This document shows, piece by piece, positions 50,679 to 59,922 of a stretch of 64,000 bases of DNA. Within the stretch, counting starts at the first letter, position 1, and each line of letters begins with the position of its first letter. The notes beneath the pieces were generated by a model. That model ran no database searches. It was given only the letters and a program-made list of their open reading frames with translations, and was not told the origin of the DNA. Source of the stretch: Paucibacter sp. KCTC 42545 (GTDB lineage: Bacteria > Pseudomonadota > Gammaproteobacteria > Burkholderiales > Burkholderiaceae_C); assembly GCF_001477625.1 (NCBI RefSeq), contig NZ_CP013692.1:1178001-1242000 (forward strand). Direction: 5' to 3'. The position numbers were made by a program, and so were the translations under genes.

Positions 50679-53287
50679 CAGAACACCGCCAGCTTCAGGC
50701 CCAGCTTGTAGCTGCGGCCATATTGCTCGTACTGCGTGTTCAGGGCACGCTGACCGGCGTAGACGTAGTAGGGCGTGTCGCGCAGGTTCAGCGCTTCGAA
50801 GCTGATTTGCAGCTTGGGGCTAATGTCATAGCGCAGCGACAGATCGACTTGCGTTTGTGCGTCCACCCACATGTCTTTGGCCGCGTTCAGCACATCGCCC
50901 ACTTCCAGCAGATAGGCCGACTTGTAATTGGCCGCCACACGGCTGCTGAAGCCATAGCCCTCCCAGCCCAGGCTGAGGTTGACGCTGCGGTCAGACTGGC
51001 TGGGCAGGGCCAGTTTGCGTTGCTGCCACACGCCGGCCTTGTAGCCGCCAATCGTGGCCTCGGAGGTCACCAGCGTCGCATTGGCGCCGACGATCAAGCC
51101 GTTGAGCGGCGCGGGCAGGCTGCGCAAGGCCTGGCCGTATGACAACTCCAGGCCGCTGACCTTGGCCGCGTCGCCATTGGCATAGGTCAGCGCCGAGTCG
51201 AAGCCGACCCAGGCGCCTTGGCCCGCCAGATTGCTGCGGTAGACGAAGTCCTTGATGTTCTTGTGGAAAGCGTAGGCCGACACCGCGCCGTCGCGGTCCA
51301 GGCGGCGTTCGATGCCGAAGTCCAGGTTTTGCGAGCGCAGTGGCTTGAGTTCGGGGTTGCCGAACTCGGCCGTCTTGTCGTCGATGATGAAGCCGGGGGT
51401 GAGCTGGCCGAAAGTTGGCCGCACCACCGATTGGGTGTAGGCGCCGCGCAGCTGCGTGTCTTTTTGCAGATCATGGCGCAGCAAGAGGGCCGGCAGCCAG
51501 TGATGGCTGCTGGTGCTGGTTTGCTGCGGGCTCAGCGTGCCTTTCTTGTTGCCGGTGCCCGACGCGTCCATGGCCAAGGATTCGTGGCGCAGGCCGGTGA
51601 TGAGCTGGGTGGACTTCCACTCGATGCGGGCTTGCAGATAGGCAGCGTCGCTGTCTTCCTTGATGCGATAGTCACTGACGGCGGAGTCGCTGGCCTCACG
51701 GAAGTCGGCCGGCTTCAAGGATGCGACCAGGCCGCGAACGGCGGCTTCGCTCATATTCGGCCCCAAGTCACCCCAGGGATAACGCGGCATGCCATCGGCC
51801 ACCACGGCAGCCAGCGCCAGTTGATCCTTGCTGAAGCTGTAAGGCGCTTTGGCCAGCACCTTGCTGCCATAGCTCCAGACATCGCGTTCATTGTCTTTTT
51901 GCCGGCGCGCCAGCTTGATGCCGCCCTTGAGTTCCAACTCCAGGCCATTGAACTCCTGCTCATGCGAGAGATCCAGCTTCAGATTGCGCTCGCGGTCGGT
52001 GGCCAGGCTCTTTTCCAGCTTGATCTTGTCGAGCGCAAAGCCGCTGGCGCTGGCCAGGGCGGCCGGGCCGCTGATGATGGGCTGCTGGCTGTCGGCAAAC
52101 GAAATACCGCTCAGGGTGCTGGCGTTCTTGTAGGTGGCCCCGGACAAGGTGTCGGGCTTGTTCTCACTGGCGCGGCCGGCGCCGACTGCCGCTTGCAGCT
52201 TCCAGTCGCCAAAGCGGCGCTCGCCGCCCAGGCTCAGCGAGTCAATCTGCGAGATCTCTTCACGCGCCTTCAGGCTGCGGGCGGCCTTGGCCGTGCCAGT
52301 GGCGCCCACGGTCAGCGCGGGCGTGAACTCTAGGGTCTGGGCCTGGCGCGTCTCGGTGTCGGTGAAGCGGCTGCTGAAGCTGCGCAGGTAGTAACTTTGA
52401 GTCGCATCGGGATGCAGATCGAGGTTGAGCGCAGCACCGCGACGCTCGCGGGTGATGGTGTAGCTGCGCCGCTCCAGCTTGTTCAGGGCCGGCTGGGCGC
52501 CGCTGAGGTCCCAGGCGCCGCCGCTTTCCACATTGTTGGAGCCAAAGCTGCGCTCGTCCGTGCTCAGGGCCACTGCCACGCCCAAGGTGTTGGCGAAGAA
52601 ACGGTCGCTGTAAATCAACGCGGCCGTGGGGCGGGCCTTGCCGGTCAGGCTGGAGTGGTTGGCGCCGGCCGACAGGGTCAGGAAGCGGCCCGCTTGGTCA
52701 AAGGCCGACAAGGTGTTCACCTCGACTGATCCGCCCAGGGAGTTGGCATCTTGCTCGGGCAAGGCCGTCTTGGTCACCACCAGCGAACGGATCAAGCCAG
52801 CGGGTACGACATCCAGGCCGACGGCGCGGCGGTCAGCCTCGGCCGAGGGCACCAGCGTGCCGTTGATGCTGACGGCGTTCAGGTCCGGCCCCAGGCCACG
52901 GATGCGGACGAAGCGGCCTTCGCCCTGGTCACGTTCCACCGACACGCCGGGAATGCGGGCCAAGGCTTCGGCCGCGTTGTTGTCAGGCAGCTGACCGATG
53001 CCGTCGGCATGGACCACGCTGAGCACGCCTTGCGCAGCTTGCTGCTTGTCCAGTGCACTGCGCAGGCTGGCGGCCTGGCCGGTGACGACGACCGTGTCCA
53101 GCGTTTTGGCGCTGGTGCTGGCTTTGCTCGCTTCCTTGGCGGGTGCCGCCGCGCTTTGGGCTTGCGCTGCCAAGGCGGTCAGCAGGCACAGGCTGAGGGC
53201 ACTCAGGCGTGGCAGGGCGGCCAAGTTCGCTGGGCGCTGGAGGCGGGATTTGGCGGCGGGGCGGGGTGAGTTCATGGCGGTGGACAT
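50678..53287 (-). CDS. TonB-dependent receptor of the phytase operon
   Basis: Outer-membrane receptor of about 869 residues. The start at ATG 53287 (MSTAMNSPRPAAK) precedes a signal peptide (LSALSLCLLTALAAQAQS). The TonB box region is LDTVVVTGQAASLRSALDKQ. The plug includes DNNAAEALARIPGVSVERDQGEGRFVRIRGLGPDLNAVSING. The long barrel ends with GLKLAVF, a proper C-terminal Phe. It overlaps the phytase gene. TonB receptors next to beta-propeller phytases are known in other Gram-negatives and are thought to import phytate or its products. The ligand is inferred. The start could also be the Met four codons later. Confidence 0.92.
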   Translation of the reverse strand: MSTAMNSPRPAAKSRLQRPANLAALPRLSALSLCLLTALAAQAQSAAAPAKEASKASTSAKTLDTVVVTGQAASLRSALDKQQAAQGVLSVVHADGIGQLPDNNAAEALARIPGVSVERDQGEGRFVRIRGLGPDLNAVSINGTLVPSAEADRRAVGLDVVPAGLIRSLVVTKTALPEQDANSLGGSVEVNTLSAFDQAGRFLTLSAGANHSSLTGKARPTAALIYSDRFFANTLGVAVALSTDERSFGSNNVESGGAWDLSGAQPALNKLERRSYTITRERRGAALNLDLHPDATQSYYLRSFSSRFTDTETRQAQTLEFTPALTVGATGTAKAARSLKAREEISQIDSLSLGGERRFGDWKLQAAVGAGRASENKPDTLSGATYKNASTLSGISFADSQQPIISGPAALASASGFALDKIKLEKSLATDRERNLKLDLSHEQEFNGLELELKGGIKLARRQKDNERDVWSYGSKVLAKAPYSFSKDQLALAAVVADGMPRYPWGDLGPNMSEAAVRGLVASLKPADFREASDSAVSDYRIKEDSDAAYLQARIEWKSTQLITGLRHESLAMDASGTGNKKGTLSPQQTSTSSHHWLPALLLRHDLQKDTQLRGAYTQSVVRPTFGQLTPGFIIDDKTAEFGNPELKPLRSQNLDFGIERRLDRDGAVSAYAFHKNIKDFVYRSNLAGQGAWVGFDSALTYANGDAAKVSGLELSYGQALRSLPAPLNGLIVGANATLVTSEATIGGYKAGVWQQRKLALPSQSDRSVNLSLGWEGYGFSSRVAANYKSAYLLEVGDVLNAAKDMWVDAQTQVDLSLRYDISPKLQISFEALNLRDTPYYVYAGQRALNTQYEQYGRSYKLGLKLAVF

Positions 53288-53510
53288 TGTCGATTTCGGG
53301 TGAAGTTCAGGAGTCTTTGGGCGGCACATGCATGCCTTGGGTTCGCACCTTAGGCAGGGCAAATGGCGGCTCCGTGACAGCTGGTCATCTGGCCCCGCCA
53401 GGGGACCGATCGGCGCAAATGCCAGGCTGGCTTGAGCTTTTCGCACCCCGTCCGTCCACAACACTGCTTTGTGACGACCCTGTCACATTCGCTCGTTAGC
53501 ATGCGCAGCG

Positions 53511-54434
53511 ATGGTTTCAGCGCGCGCCTTTCTCAAACTCTTGCAGCCCGGCCCCCTGGCCCCCGTGCTGGGGCTGAGCCATATCGCTCATCTACTGGCT
53601 TTGCCGATGGCTGCGCTGCTCTGGGCTTTTGCCAATTTGGGTGAGTTCAAACCGCTGGCGCAATGGCGCTGGGTGGACATCGTGGGCGAAGGCGGCATGG
53701 GGGTGATGGCGGGGGTATGGCTCTTCCAACTGCGCCTGAGTCGCCCGGGTGGGCGCGTGACCGATCTGCTCTGCCTTGGCCTGGCTGCCATCTTGCTCGG
53801 TCAGTGGGTGGACTTGTTGGACGAGTTCTGGCGCCTGCCCAAGGCCATTGTTTGGGACAACTGGCTCGAATCGACGCTGGTGCCCTTGGGCGCCTTGCTC
53901 CTAACCCTGGGCCTGCATCACTGGCGCCAGGAACAGCGGGCGCTGACCGAGCAATTGCTCAAGCGCGAACGCTTGTTCCGCGAGCATCGCAGCATGGATG
54001 GCATCACCCAGCTGGGTGATGCGAACTATTTGCAAGCGCAGATCGCGCTTGAGCAAGGCATGCGCCGGCCCGGTGCCTTGCTGATGTTGAGCCTGAAGGG
54101 CTTTGACTCAGTGGCGCGTGAACTGGGCCTGGCTGAGGCCGACCGCTTGCTGCAAGCCGTCAGCCATTTGCTGCTCTTGAATTTGCACCCAGACGATTTG
54201 CTGTGCCGTTATGCGGCCGACCGCTTCTGCGTATTGATGCCGGGCTCTGACGGCCAAGCCGCGCGCTTGCAGGCCGAGCATCTGCGCCAGGCCCTCAGCA
54301 GCCTGGCTCACCACAGCCGCAGTGGCCAGCGCCTGCAACTCAGCGGCCAGAGTGCCTGGGCCGAGATGAGCCTGAGCCGCCCGCCCGAGCAGCAATTGCT
54401 GGCATTGGCGCATGAGTTGCGGCAGGCGCCATGA
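53511..54434 (+). CDS. Membrane protein with degenerate GGDEF domain
   Basis: A 307-residue protein. The N-terminal half has about four membrane helices (LAPVLGLSHIAHLLALPMAALLWAFANLG, GGMGVMAGVWLFQLRL, LLCLGLAAILLGQWVDLLDEF, STLVPLGALLLTLGLHHW). A coiled-coil linker leads to a GGDEF-like domain (DGITQLGDANYLQAQI; signature position RYAADRFCVLMPG). The signature GGDEF is AADRF (235-239), so it should lack diguanylate cyclase activity and may act as a c-di-GMP or protein sensor. Its stop overlaps the start of the AraC-type regulator by 4 nt, suggesting joint signalling. Confidence 0.8.
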   Translation: MVSARAFLKLLQPGPLAPVLGLSHIAHLLALPMAALLWAFANLGEFKPLAQWRWVDIVGEGGMGVMAGVWLFQLRLSRPGGRVTDLLCLGLAAILLGQWVDLLDEFWRLPKAIVWDNWLESTLVPLGALLLTLGLHHWRQEQRALTEQLLKRERLFREHRSMDGITQLGDANYLQAQIALEQGMRRPGALLMLSLKGFDSVARELGLAEADRLLQAVSHLLLLNLHPDDLLCRYAADRFCVLMPGSDGQAARLQAEHLRQALSSLAHHSRSGQRLQLSGQSAWAEMSLSRPPEQQLLALAHELRQAP

Positions 54435-55534
54435 GCAGCCCGGTGGTGACGCAGCCGCCGGTGGCCGACTCCGCGCAAGACCTGGCGCTGGCGGCGGCCC
54501 TGAGTGGCTTGCTGCCGCCGCCAGCGCCGGTGGCGTCAAAACCCTATCAACTCAGCAGCCCTTGCCTGGCCTGGGAGCATTGGCCGGTCTTGCTGCTGGA
54601 GTTTGCGCGCAGCCGCGGCCTCAGGCCGGCTGAGCTGCAAGAGGCGGCGGGCCTGGGCGCCGCTGGCACGGCGCCGGCCTTGCTCAGCCCCCAGCAGCTC
54701 TTGCGCTTGATGGCGGTGGTGCAGCAAGAGTTGGCCTCGGCCGACACGGCCTTTGTGTTGGGCCAGCTGAGCCTGCCCGGCCACTACGGCCTGCCCAGCC
54801 ATGCGCTGAGTCAGGCCGAGAATTTGGGCCAGGCCCTGGAGTTGCTGATCACGCACGCCGGGCGCTTGTCGCCGCTGCTCACGCCGCGCCTGCTGCGCCA
54901 TGGCGACGAGATCATTCTGCTGTGGACCGAGGCTTGCGGCTTGCCCGCGGCGCAGCGCGGCTTTGTGGTCGATTTGCAGATGAGTGCGGTCACCGCCATG
55001 TGCCAATGGTTGGGGGGTGTGCGCCTGCCTTGGTGCTACAGCTTCAACCGCACCCAGCCGCGTGATTTGTCGCAGCATGCGGTGTTTCTGGGGCCTGAGC
55101 TGCAGTTCGATTGCCAGGTGGATGCGATGCGCTTGCCCGCGGCCTGGCTGGGCAAGACCTGGCCCCGTGGGGTGCAAGGCGGCATGGCTGCCCAGGCGCT
55201 GGCGCAAGGGGCCGAGCCCGCGGCGCGCGCGCGCGGCCTGCTGGCCGCCCTCTACGATCATCTGCTGCCGCGCTATCGCGAAGCGCCCTCACTGGACGAG
55301 GCTGCCGCGTTCTTTGGCGTCAGCAGCGCCACCTTCAAGCGCCACCTGGCCCAGCATGGCACCCATTACCAGGCCCAGGTCGACCAGGTGCGCACCCATG
55401 TCGCGCTTTACCTGCTCCTGCTGCAAGGGCGCAGCAATGAGGGGGTGGCTCTGCAACTGGGCTTTCACGACCGCAGTAACTTCCGCCGCTCATTCAAGCG
55501 CTGGACCGGGCTGGTGCCCAGTTTGCTGGCCTGA
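54431..55534 (+). CDS. AraC-family transcriptional regulator
   Basis: A 367-residue regulator with an N-terminal Arabinose-binding-like/OruR-type sensory region (VLLLEFARSRGLRPAELQEAAGLG; YGLPSHALSQAENLGQALELLITHAGRLSPLL). The C-terminal AraC HTH has two helix-turn-helices (PSLDEAAAFFGVSSATFKRHLAQHG and NEGVALQLGFHDRSNFRRSFKRWTGLVPSLL). The ligand is unknown. It overlaps the degenerate-GGDEF gene, and is convergent with the PEP-CTERM gene at 55569. Confidence 0.9.
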   Translation: MSSPVVTQPPVADSAQDLALAAALSGLLPPPAPVASKPYQLSSPCLAWEHWPVLLLEFARSRGLRPAELQEAAGLGAAGTAPALLSPQQLLRLMAVVQQELASADTAFVLGQLSLPGHYGLPSHALSQAENLGQALELLITHAGRLSPLLTPRLLRHGDEIILLWTEACGLPAAQRGFVVDLQMSAVTAMCQWLGGVRLPWCYSFNRTQPRDLSQHAVFLGPELQFDCQVDAMRLPAAWLGKTWPRGVQGGMAAQALAQGAEPAARARGLLAALYDHLLPRYREAPSLDEAAAFFGVSSATFKRHLAQHGTHYQAQVDQVRTHVALYLLLLQGRSNEGVALQLGFHDRSNFRRSFKRWTGLVPSLLA

Positions 55535-55568
55535 GGGCAGGGCGCTGCGGCGCGAGACCCCGCGCAAA

Positions 55569-56702
55569 TCAAACGCCTTGCTTGCGGCGAATCAAGAATC
55601 CCATAGCAGCCAGTCCGGCCAGGATCAGGGCCAAGGTCTTGGGCTCTGGGACAGCCGCGAGATTGCCGTTCAGATTGACTGCGCCGTTCTGCGCACCGAG
55701 GTAGTGGCCCACATCGGCGCCAAGGGGGTTGGAGTCATTGCCTTCAAGAATGGCGTGGTGATCTTCCGGGTCGTAGACGCCGCCAAAGTCATAGAACTCA
55801 TAGCGCCTCAGAATAGAAGCGGCCTTGGGGCCGACGGGTACGCCGTAACCGCTCTCCAATACGCCGGAGAGTGGGTTGCCCGGGTCCTTTTGCAGCAATT
55901 GCCATTCAGTCTCGGTGTGCATATTGTTGATGGCGGCATTGCCGCCGACCAAGTCCTCAAGCTTTGGTGTGTCTTCCAACTCGGTTGTGAAGACCTTGAC
56001 CCAGAGCGCATCGCCCCATTGAGGCTCGGGCTTTTCCGGCGCTTGAATCGGGGCCGGCGCTTGCACCACGGCGGCAACCACCGGCGGGGCAGGTGGCTGG
56101 CCAGCAGGGGGAGGTGGGGCGGGGAGCACGTTCCAAACCGGGGCCGGCAAGTTCACCACGCCGTTGTTCAGGATGCCGGAGTTGGGGGCGGTTTCCGTCA
56201 ACCAGCTATAGGTTGTTTTGCTGGCGTTCTTGGTCGTGCCGACGCCGAAGTGGTCGCAGGGTGTCGTCGCGTTGTAGCCCAGCCCGCCACCTGACCAACA
56301 GTTGTCACCCGGCGTCATGAAGCTGCCGCTGGGTGTGCCGTAGTCCCAGGCGCTGCCGTTGAAAAGCCCTTGGTAGATGACCTTGGTGCCGAAGACCGCG
56401 CCGTTTGTGTATTCGACGATCGTTGGCGAGCCATAGCGCTCAACGCTGCCGGGCCCGAAGCCCCGGCCGGTGGGGAAGCCTCGCCCAGGGCCACCAAAGG
56501 TGTCGGTGATATCGCTGGCATGCAGGCCTTCGAGTTCGATCTCGAAACCGTGGGCGGTCTTGCCGGTGTCATTGATGACATCGAAGTTGCCGAGAAAGCC
56601 GATCACGGCGGCTGACGCCGGGCTTGGCGCCAGCGATATCAAGACCGCGCTCGCAATACCACTCAGGTTTGCTGCGACCGATTGAGAATTCGAGACTCGC
56701 AT
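55569..56702 (-). CDS. PEP-CTERM sorting domain protein with proline-rich insert
   Basis: Exported protein of 377 residues starting at ATG 56702 after an AGGAG ribosome site (spacing 6). The signal peptide is NLSGIASAVLISLAPSPASA. A beta-rich front domain (IGFLGNFDVINDTGKTAHGFEIELEGLHASDITDTFGG) is followed by a Pro/Ala linker (VLPAPPPPAGQPPAPPVVAA, about 215-245) and a second domain (PQWGDALWVKVFTTELEDTPKLEDLVGG). It ends VPEPKTLALILAGLAAMGFLIRRKQ, a PEP-CTERM. The frame stays open upstream of the ATG, but those residues look non-coding. Its function is unknown. Confidence 0.88.
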   Translation of the reverse strand: MRVSNSQSVAANLSGIASAVLISLAPSPASAAVIGFLGNFDVINDTGKTAHGFEIELEGLHASDITDTFGGPGRGFPTGRGFGPGSVERYGSPTIVEYTNGAVFGTKVIYQGLFNGSAWDYGTPSGSFMTPGDNCWSGGGLGYNATTPCDHFGVGTTKNASKTTYSWLTETAPNSGILNNGVVNLPAPVWNVLPAPPPPAGQPPAPPVVAAVVQAPAPIQAPEKPEPQWGDALWVKVFTTELEDTPKLEDLVGGNAAINNMHTETEWQLLQKDPGNPLSGVLESGYGVPVGPKAASILRRYEFYDFGGVYDPEDHHAILEGNDSNPLGADVGHYLGAQNGAVNLNGNLAAVPEPKTLALILAGLAAMGFLIRRKQGV

Positions 56703-57128
56703 ATCAACTCCTGTTCTAGCGGGAGCCGCGCCCGGCCATGATTGGCCGAGTGGTGCCCTCACTAATGCTCCAAGACTGTTTGCCCAACTGCCAGCGCTTG
56801 GCTGCTTTGCTCCATGCATTGAAATGGAGCAAGGGAGAGATGGCGCTGCAGCCATCGGCCTCTCGCCACGACTCAATTCGCGAGCGCTAGCGATTGCCGA
56901 GCATGAGCCTGCCATGGCGCTTTGCGTTGATCCTGGTCAACAAAAAGCTTGCAAGGGCCACGCATTCAGCGCAGCCACCCGACGAGGCCGTCAATCGCCC
57001 AGTTTTGGGCTTGTCAGCCGGGCTTGCTGGTCCTTGCCAAAGGCAGCGGGCCGCGCTGAAGCCGTTACGCATTCGGCGTAGCATGCGCAACACGCTTCAA
57101 CCCCGCCTGCCTCAGGCATACCCACCCG
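56703..57128. other. 426-bp divergent intergenic region
   Basis: Separates the leftward PEP-CTERM gene from the rightward glutathione transferase gene. It should contain both promoters. Short open frames exist, but none has a ribosome site or recognisable protein. No strong hairpin or dyad was seen. Confidence 0.4.
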
Positions 57129-57758
57129 ATGATCACCATGCCGCAACTCAAACTGACCTACTTCGACACCCACGGTGGCCGTGGCGAGCCCGCACGCCTG
57201 GCCATGCGGATTGGCAATATCCCTTTCGAGGACGACCGCTTCCCATTTGCTGAGTTCGCCGAAGTTCGCAAGTCCACGCCCTTCGGCCAGGTGCCGACCT
57301 TGCACGTCGATGGCCAGCAAGTCACGCAGAGCGATGCCATCACCCGCTATGTCGGCAAGCTGGCCGGCCTCTACCCGACGGATGCCTATCAGGCCTTGTT
57401 GTGCGATGAGGTCATCGATGCGCTGGAGGATGTCAACGTCAAGCTGGGTCAGACCTTTGGCCTGCAGGCGGATGCCTTGAAGCTGGCGCGCGAGGCCCTG
57501 GTTCAAGGTCCGCTGACGCTCTACCTGTGCTGGCTGCAGACCCAGCTGCGCGCGCGCGGCGGCCAATACTTTGCCGACCAGCGCCTGACCATTGCCGACC
57601 TGAAGGTGTTTGTGCTCGTGCGCTGGCTCAACTCCGGCCGCCTGGACCATGTGCCCACCGATTTAGTGGCGCGGGTCGCGCCCGATTTGCTGGCCCATCT
57701 GGAGCGCGTCGCCGCGACCCCGGCCATCCAGCAGTACTACGCCAGCGTTCAAGCCTAA
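57129..57758 (+). CDS. Glutathione S-transferase
   Basis: Cytosolic GST of 209 residues of the Sigma/Alpha-like layout. The thioredoxin-fold domain carries the probable glutathione-activating Y11 (KLTYFDTHGGRGEPARLAMR), the cis-Pro in GQVPTLHVDG and the QSDAITRYVGK glutathione-binding segment. The helical C-terminal domain includes LTIADLKVFVLVRWL with the conserved hydrophobic staple Asp. The start is ATG 57129, or ATG 57138 (MPQLKLTYF). Specificity cannot be read from sequence. Confidence 0.92.
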   Translation: MITMPQLKLTYFDTHGGRGEPARLAMRIGNIPFEDDRFPFAEFAEVRKSTPFGQVPTLHVDGQQVTQSDAITRYVGKLAGLYPTDAYQALLCDEVIDALEDVNVKLGQTFGLQADALKLAREALVQGPLTLYLCWLQTQLRARGGQYFADQRLTIADLKVFVLVRWLNSGRLDHVPTDLVARVAPDLLAHLERVAATPAIQQYYASVQA

Positions 57759-57778
57759 TCAGGCCAGGCCCGATCAGC

Positions 57779-58528
57779 TCAAGCGCCCTGCAGGCCTGCT
57801 GACTTATGCAGCCGGCGGCGCTTGGAGGCGCCGTAGCCGACATGGCCCAGCCAGTAGAGCAGCAAGGCCAGGATCAGCAGCGCCGGCACATTCAACAAGC
57901 CGGACTTTTGCACCGCCTTCGGGAACACCTGCGGCTGACCCAGGAAGAGCGAATTGGCTGCGATGAACAAGGCCACCGTCATGCGCCAGAGATGGCGCGC
58001 CAGGCGGGTGGCGCCAGTGACACCGCGCTTCAGAATCAGGCGCAGATCGCCCACCGCCGCCAGGCTGCCGATGATCATGAACATGACGAACGCCGCGCCC
58101 GGCTGGCCGTCCAGCATGCCGCGTGGGTTTTGCATGGCGAGCCAAAAGAAGTAGGCGCCTGCGCCGGTGATGCTCAGCGAGCTCAGCAACAGGCTGTAGT
58201 CGAAGCCGCCGATCTGGCCCGGTTTGCGCTTGACCGCCATCCAGGAGCTCAAGACCAGATAGAAGGTCAGGATGCCGGCGATCACCGAGGCGCGTTCGGG
58301 TGTCGGCAGAAACGGCGCCACGCAGGCGCCGATGCCGGACATGATCAGCATTGATACGACAAAGATCTTGCCGATCAGCCGATGCAGCGGCGTGCCCTTG
58401 CGGAACACAAAGGCGGCCGCGCCGGACAAGATGCCGACGCTGCCGGCGCCGATATGCAGATACAGCACAGCCGCAGCGGCGGCGTGAACCAGAGGGGAAC
58501 TCTCGGGGCTGATGGTGAGGACCGTCAT
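57779..58528 (-). CDS. DUF2306-like integral membrane protein
   Basis: A 249-residue membrane protein with about seven helices and no catalytic motif. The His-containing start (LVHAAAAAVLYLHIGAGSVGILSGAAAFVFRKGTPLHRLIGKIFVVSMLIMSGIGA) matches the DUF2306 pattern of conserved His and HRxxGK. A possible haem or quinone role for such proteins is unproven. It is followed leftward by the GST gene in convergence, and lies about 53 bp downstream of the esterase on the same strand, so the two might be co-transcribed. Confidence 0.75.
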   Translation of the reverse strand: MTVLTISPESSPLVHAAAAAVLYLHIGAGSVGILSGAAAFVFRKGTPLHRLIGKIFVVSMLIMSGIGACVAPFLPTPERASVIAGILTFYLVLSSWMAVKRKPGQIGGFDYSLLLSSLSITGAGAYFFWLAMQNPRGMLDGQPGAAFVMFMIIGSLAAVGDLRLILKRGVTGATRLARHLWRMTVALFIAANSLFLGQPQVFPKAVQKSGLLNVPALLILALLLYWLGHVGYGASKRRRLHKSAGLQGA

Positions 58529-58581
58529 GTTGTTCTCAATAACTTCTAAATTCAGTGCAAAAACGTACTGGCTTGGTCGGC

Positions 58582-59586
58582 TTAGCTGGGCTGCCGCTCG
58601 AAGAAGGCCCAGATCATGGCCGGGCCATTCGGCTCCATCGGTGAGGGGCCCAGCAAGCGCGGGCGCTGCGAGTAGGGTTGCGGCAGGCCATGGCCGCCGC
58701 CATGAATGCTCACGAGCACCACCTCGGCCTTGCCATCGCTCTTGCTGCTGTTGTTGGCCGGGCTCCAGCGGTTCTGCTCAACACGCACACCGGCCGCAAC
58801 GAGCTTCTCGCTGCTTTGGGGGGCGCCGCCCAGCTGGGCCCAATCGGCGAAATACTGCGCCGAGGCGCGGGATGAAATGATCGGGCCGCCCTTGTAGAAC
58901 AGGCCCAGCAAATTGATCTCGCCGCCGGCATAGGGCACCAAGGGGTCTTCAGTCCCGTTCATGATCATCACCGAGGTGGCTTCATGCGCCGCCGGCTTGC
59001 ATTGGAAGTTCTGCGGCGCCGGTATGTTGGCAACCACGGCGGCCACCGCCTTGTAGCGGCTCGGCTGCTCCAACGCCAGGCGCATCGCCATCGAGCCGCC
59101 GTTGGAAACGCCGGCCGCAAACACACGCGCCGGGTCGAGCACCAGCTCGGCGACCAATTTGTCGACCAGGGCGGCCAAGAAGCCCACGTCGTCGCCGCGG
59201 ACGCCGTTCAGTTCCTTGTCACCGATGCGGCTGCAGTCGTTCCAGTCAGAGGCGTAGGCCTTGGGGTAGACGAGGGCGAAGCCATGCTGGTCGGCCAGGC
59301 GTTCAAACGCGTAGCCGGTGCCGACGCGGATCTGGCCGGGGCCTTCACCCGAGCCATGCATCACCAAGACCAGCGGCGCGCCCTTGGGCAGGTCCTTGGG
59401 TATATAGGTTCGGTAGCTGCGCTTCACGCCGGCCACTTCGATGGTGGCCTTGGTCAAGCTGCCGGACAGTTGCGGCAATTCGGGATCGGGTGTGTAGAGG
59501 AAGTAGGCGAACAGGCTGGCCAGCACGGCCAGCAGCGCAGTCAGGGCCAAGAAGCCTCGCAGCAGGAAACGCAGAACTTTTTTCAT
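58582..59586 (-). CDS. Exported PHB-depolymerase/feruloyl-esterase-like hydrolase
   Basis: Alpha/beta-hydrolase of 334 residues. It starts at ATG 59586 with a signal-anchor helix (RFLLRGFLALTALLAVLASLFAYFLY), so it is exported or membrane-tethered. The catalytic pattern is LVLVMHGSGEGPGQ (oxyanion region), nucleophile Ser in FAAGVSNGGSMAMRL, acid likely in MIMNGTEDPLVPYAGG, and His in SIHGGGHGLPQP. This layout is that of the LpqC/poly(3-hydroxybutyrate)-depolymerase-like esterase family. The substrate is unknown. The frame continues upstream of the ATG without protein-like features. Confidence 0.87.
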   Translation of the reverse strand: MKKVLRFLLRGFLALTALLAVLASLFAYFLYTPDPELPQLSGSLTKATIEVAGVKRSYRTYIPKDLPKGAPLVLVMHGSGEGPGQIRVGTGYAFERLADQHGFALVYPKAYASDWNDCSRIGDKELNGVRGDDVGFLAALVDKLVAELVLDPARVFAAGVSNGGSMAMRLALEQPSRYKAVAAVVANIPAPQNFQCKPAAHEATSVMIMNGTEDPLVPYAGGEINLLGLFYKGGPIISSRASAQYFADWAQLGGAPQSSEKLVAAGVRVEQNRWSPANNSSKSDGKAEVVLVSIHGGGHGLPQPYSQRPRLLGPSPMEPNGPAMIWAFFERQPS

Positions 59587-59922
59587 GACAAGGCTCTCTG
59601 TGGAGTAAGGGGCCGACTGTGCCCTGCCAGTGGGCGCGCGGCCAAGCCATGCCGGATCGGAGACGCAATTACAGGGATGAGTGACGCCCGGCCAAGACCA
59701 GCGGCGCCTGCGGCCGCTGATCCGCGGGCCGCGCCATCTTGGCGCCACTCGTCCGGCAGCACCGTGGCTGAAAACCCGCGCTTCGTGGCTCGTCGGGGCG
59801 GCTGTGTATGCGTCGGGCCTGCTCAACACAATGGCACCGTCTTCCCGAATTCCTGCATTTCGCAGCGCCGGCTTGTTCTTGCTGTCGCAGCTTCAAGCCC
59901 CTCACAACACCGCAGCACTGCC
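59587..59922. other. 336-bp divergent intergenic region
   Basis: Lies between the leftward esterase and the rightward TPR gene, so it should carry both promoters. I see no convincing gene, RNA element or strong dyad here. Confidence 0.4.

Noticed and set aside
56824..57081. 85-codon open frame in the gap before the glutathione transferase gene
   Set aside because: No ribosome site, no recognisable composition, and the frame does not look protein-like.
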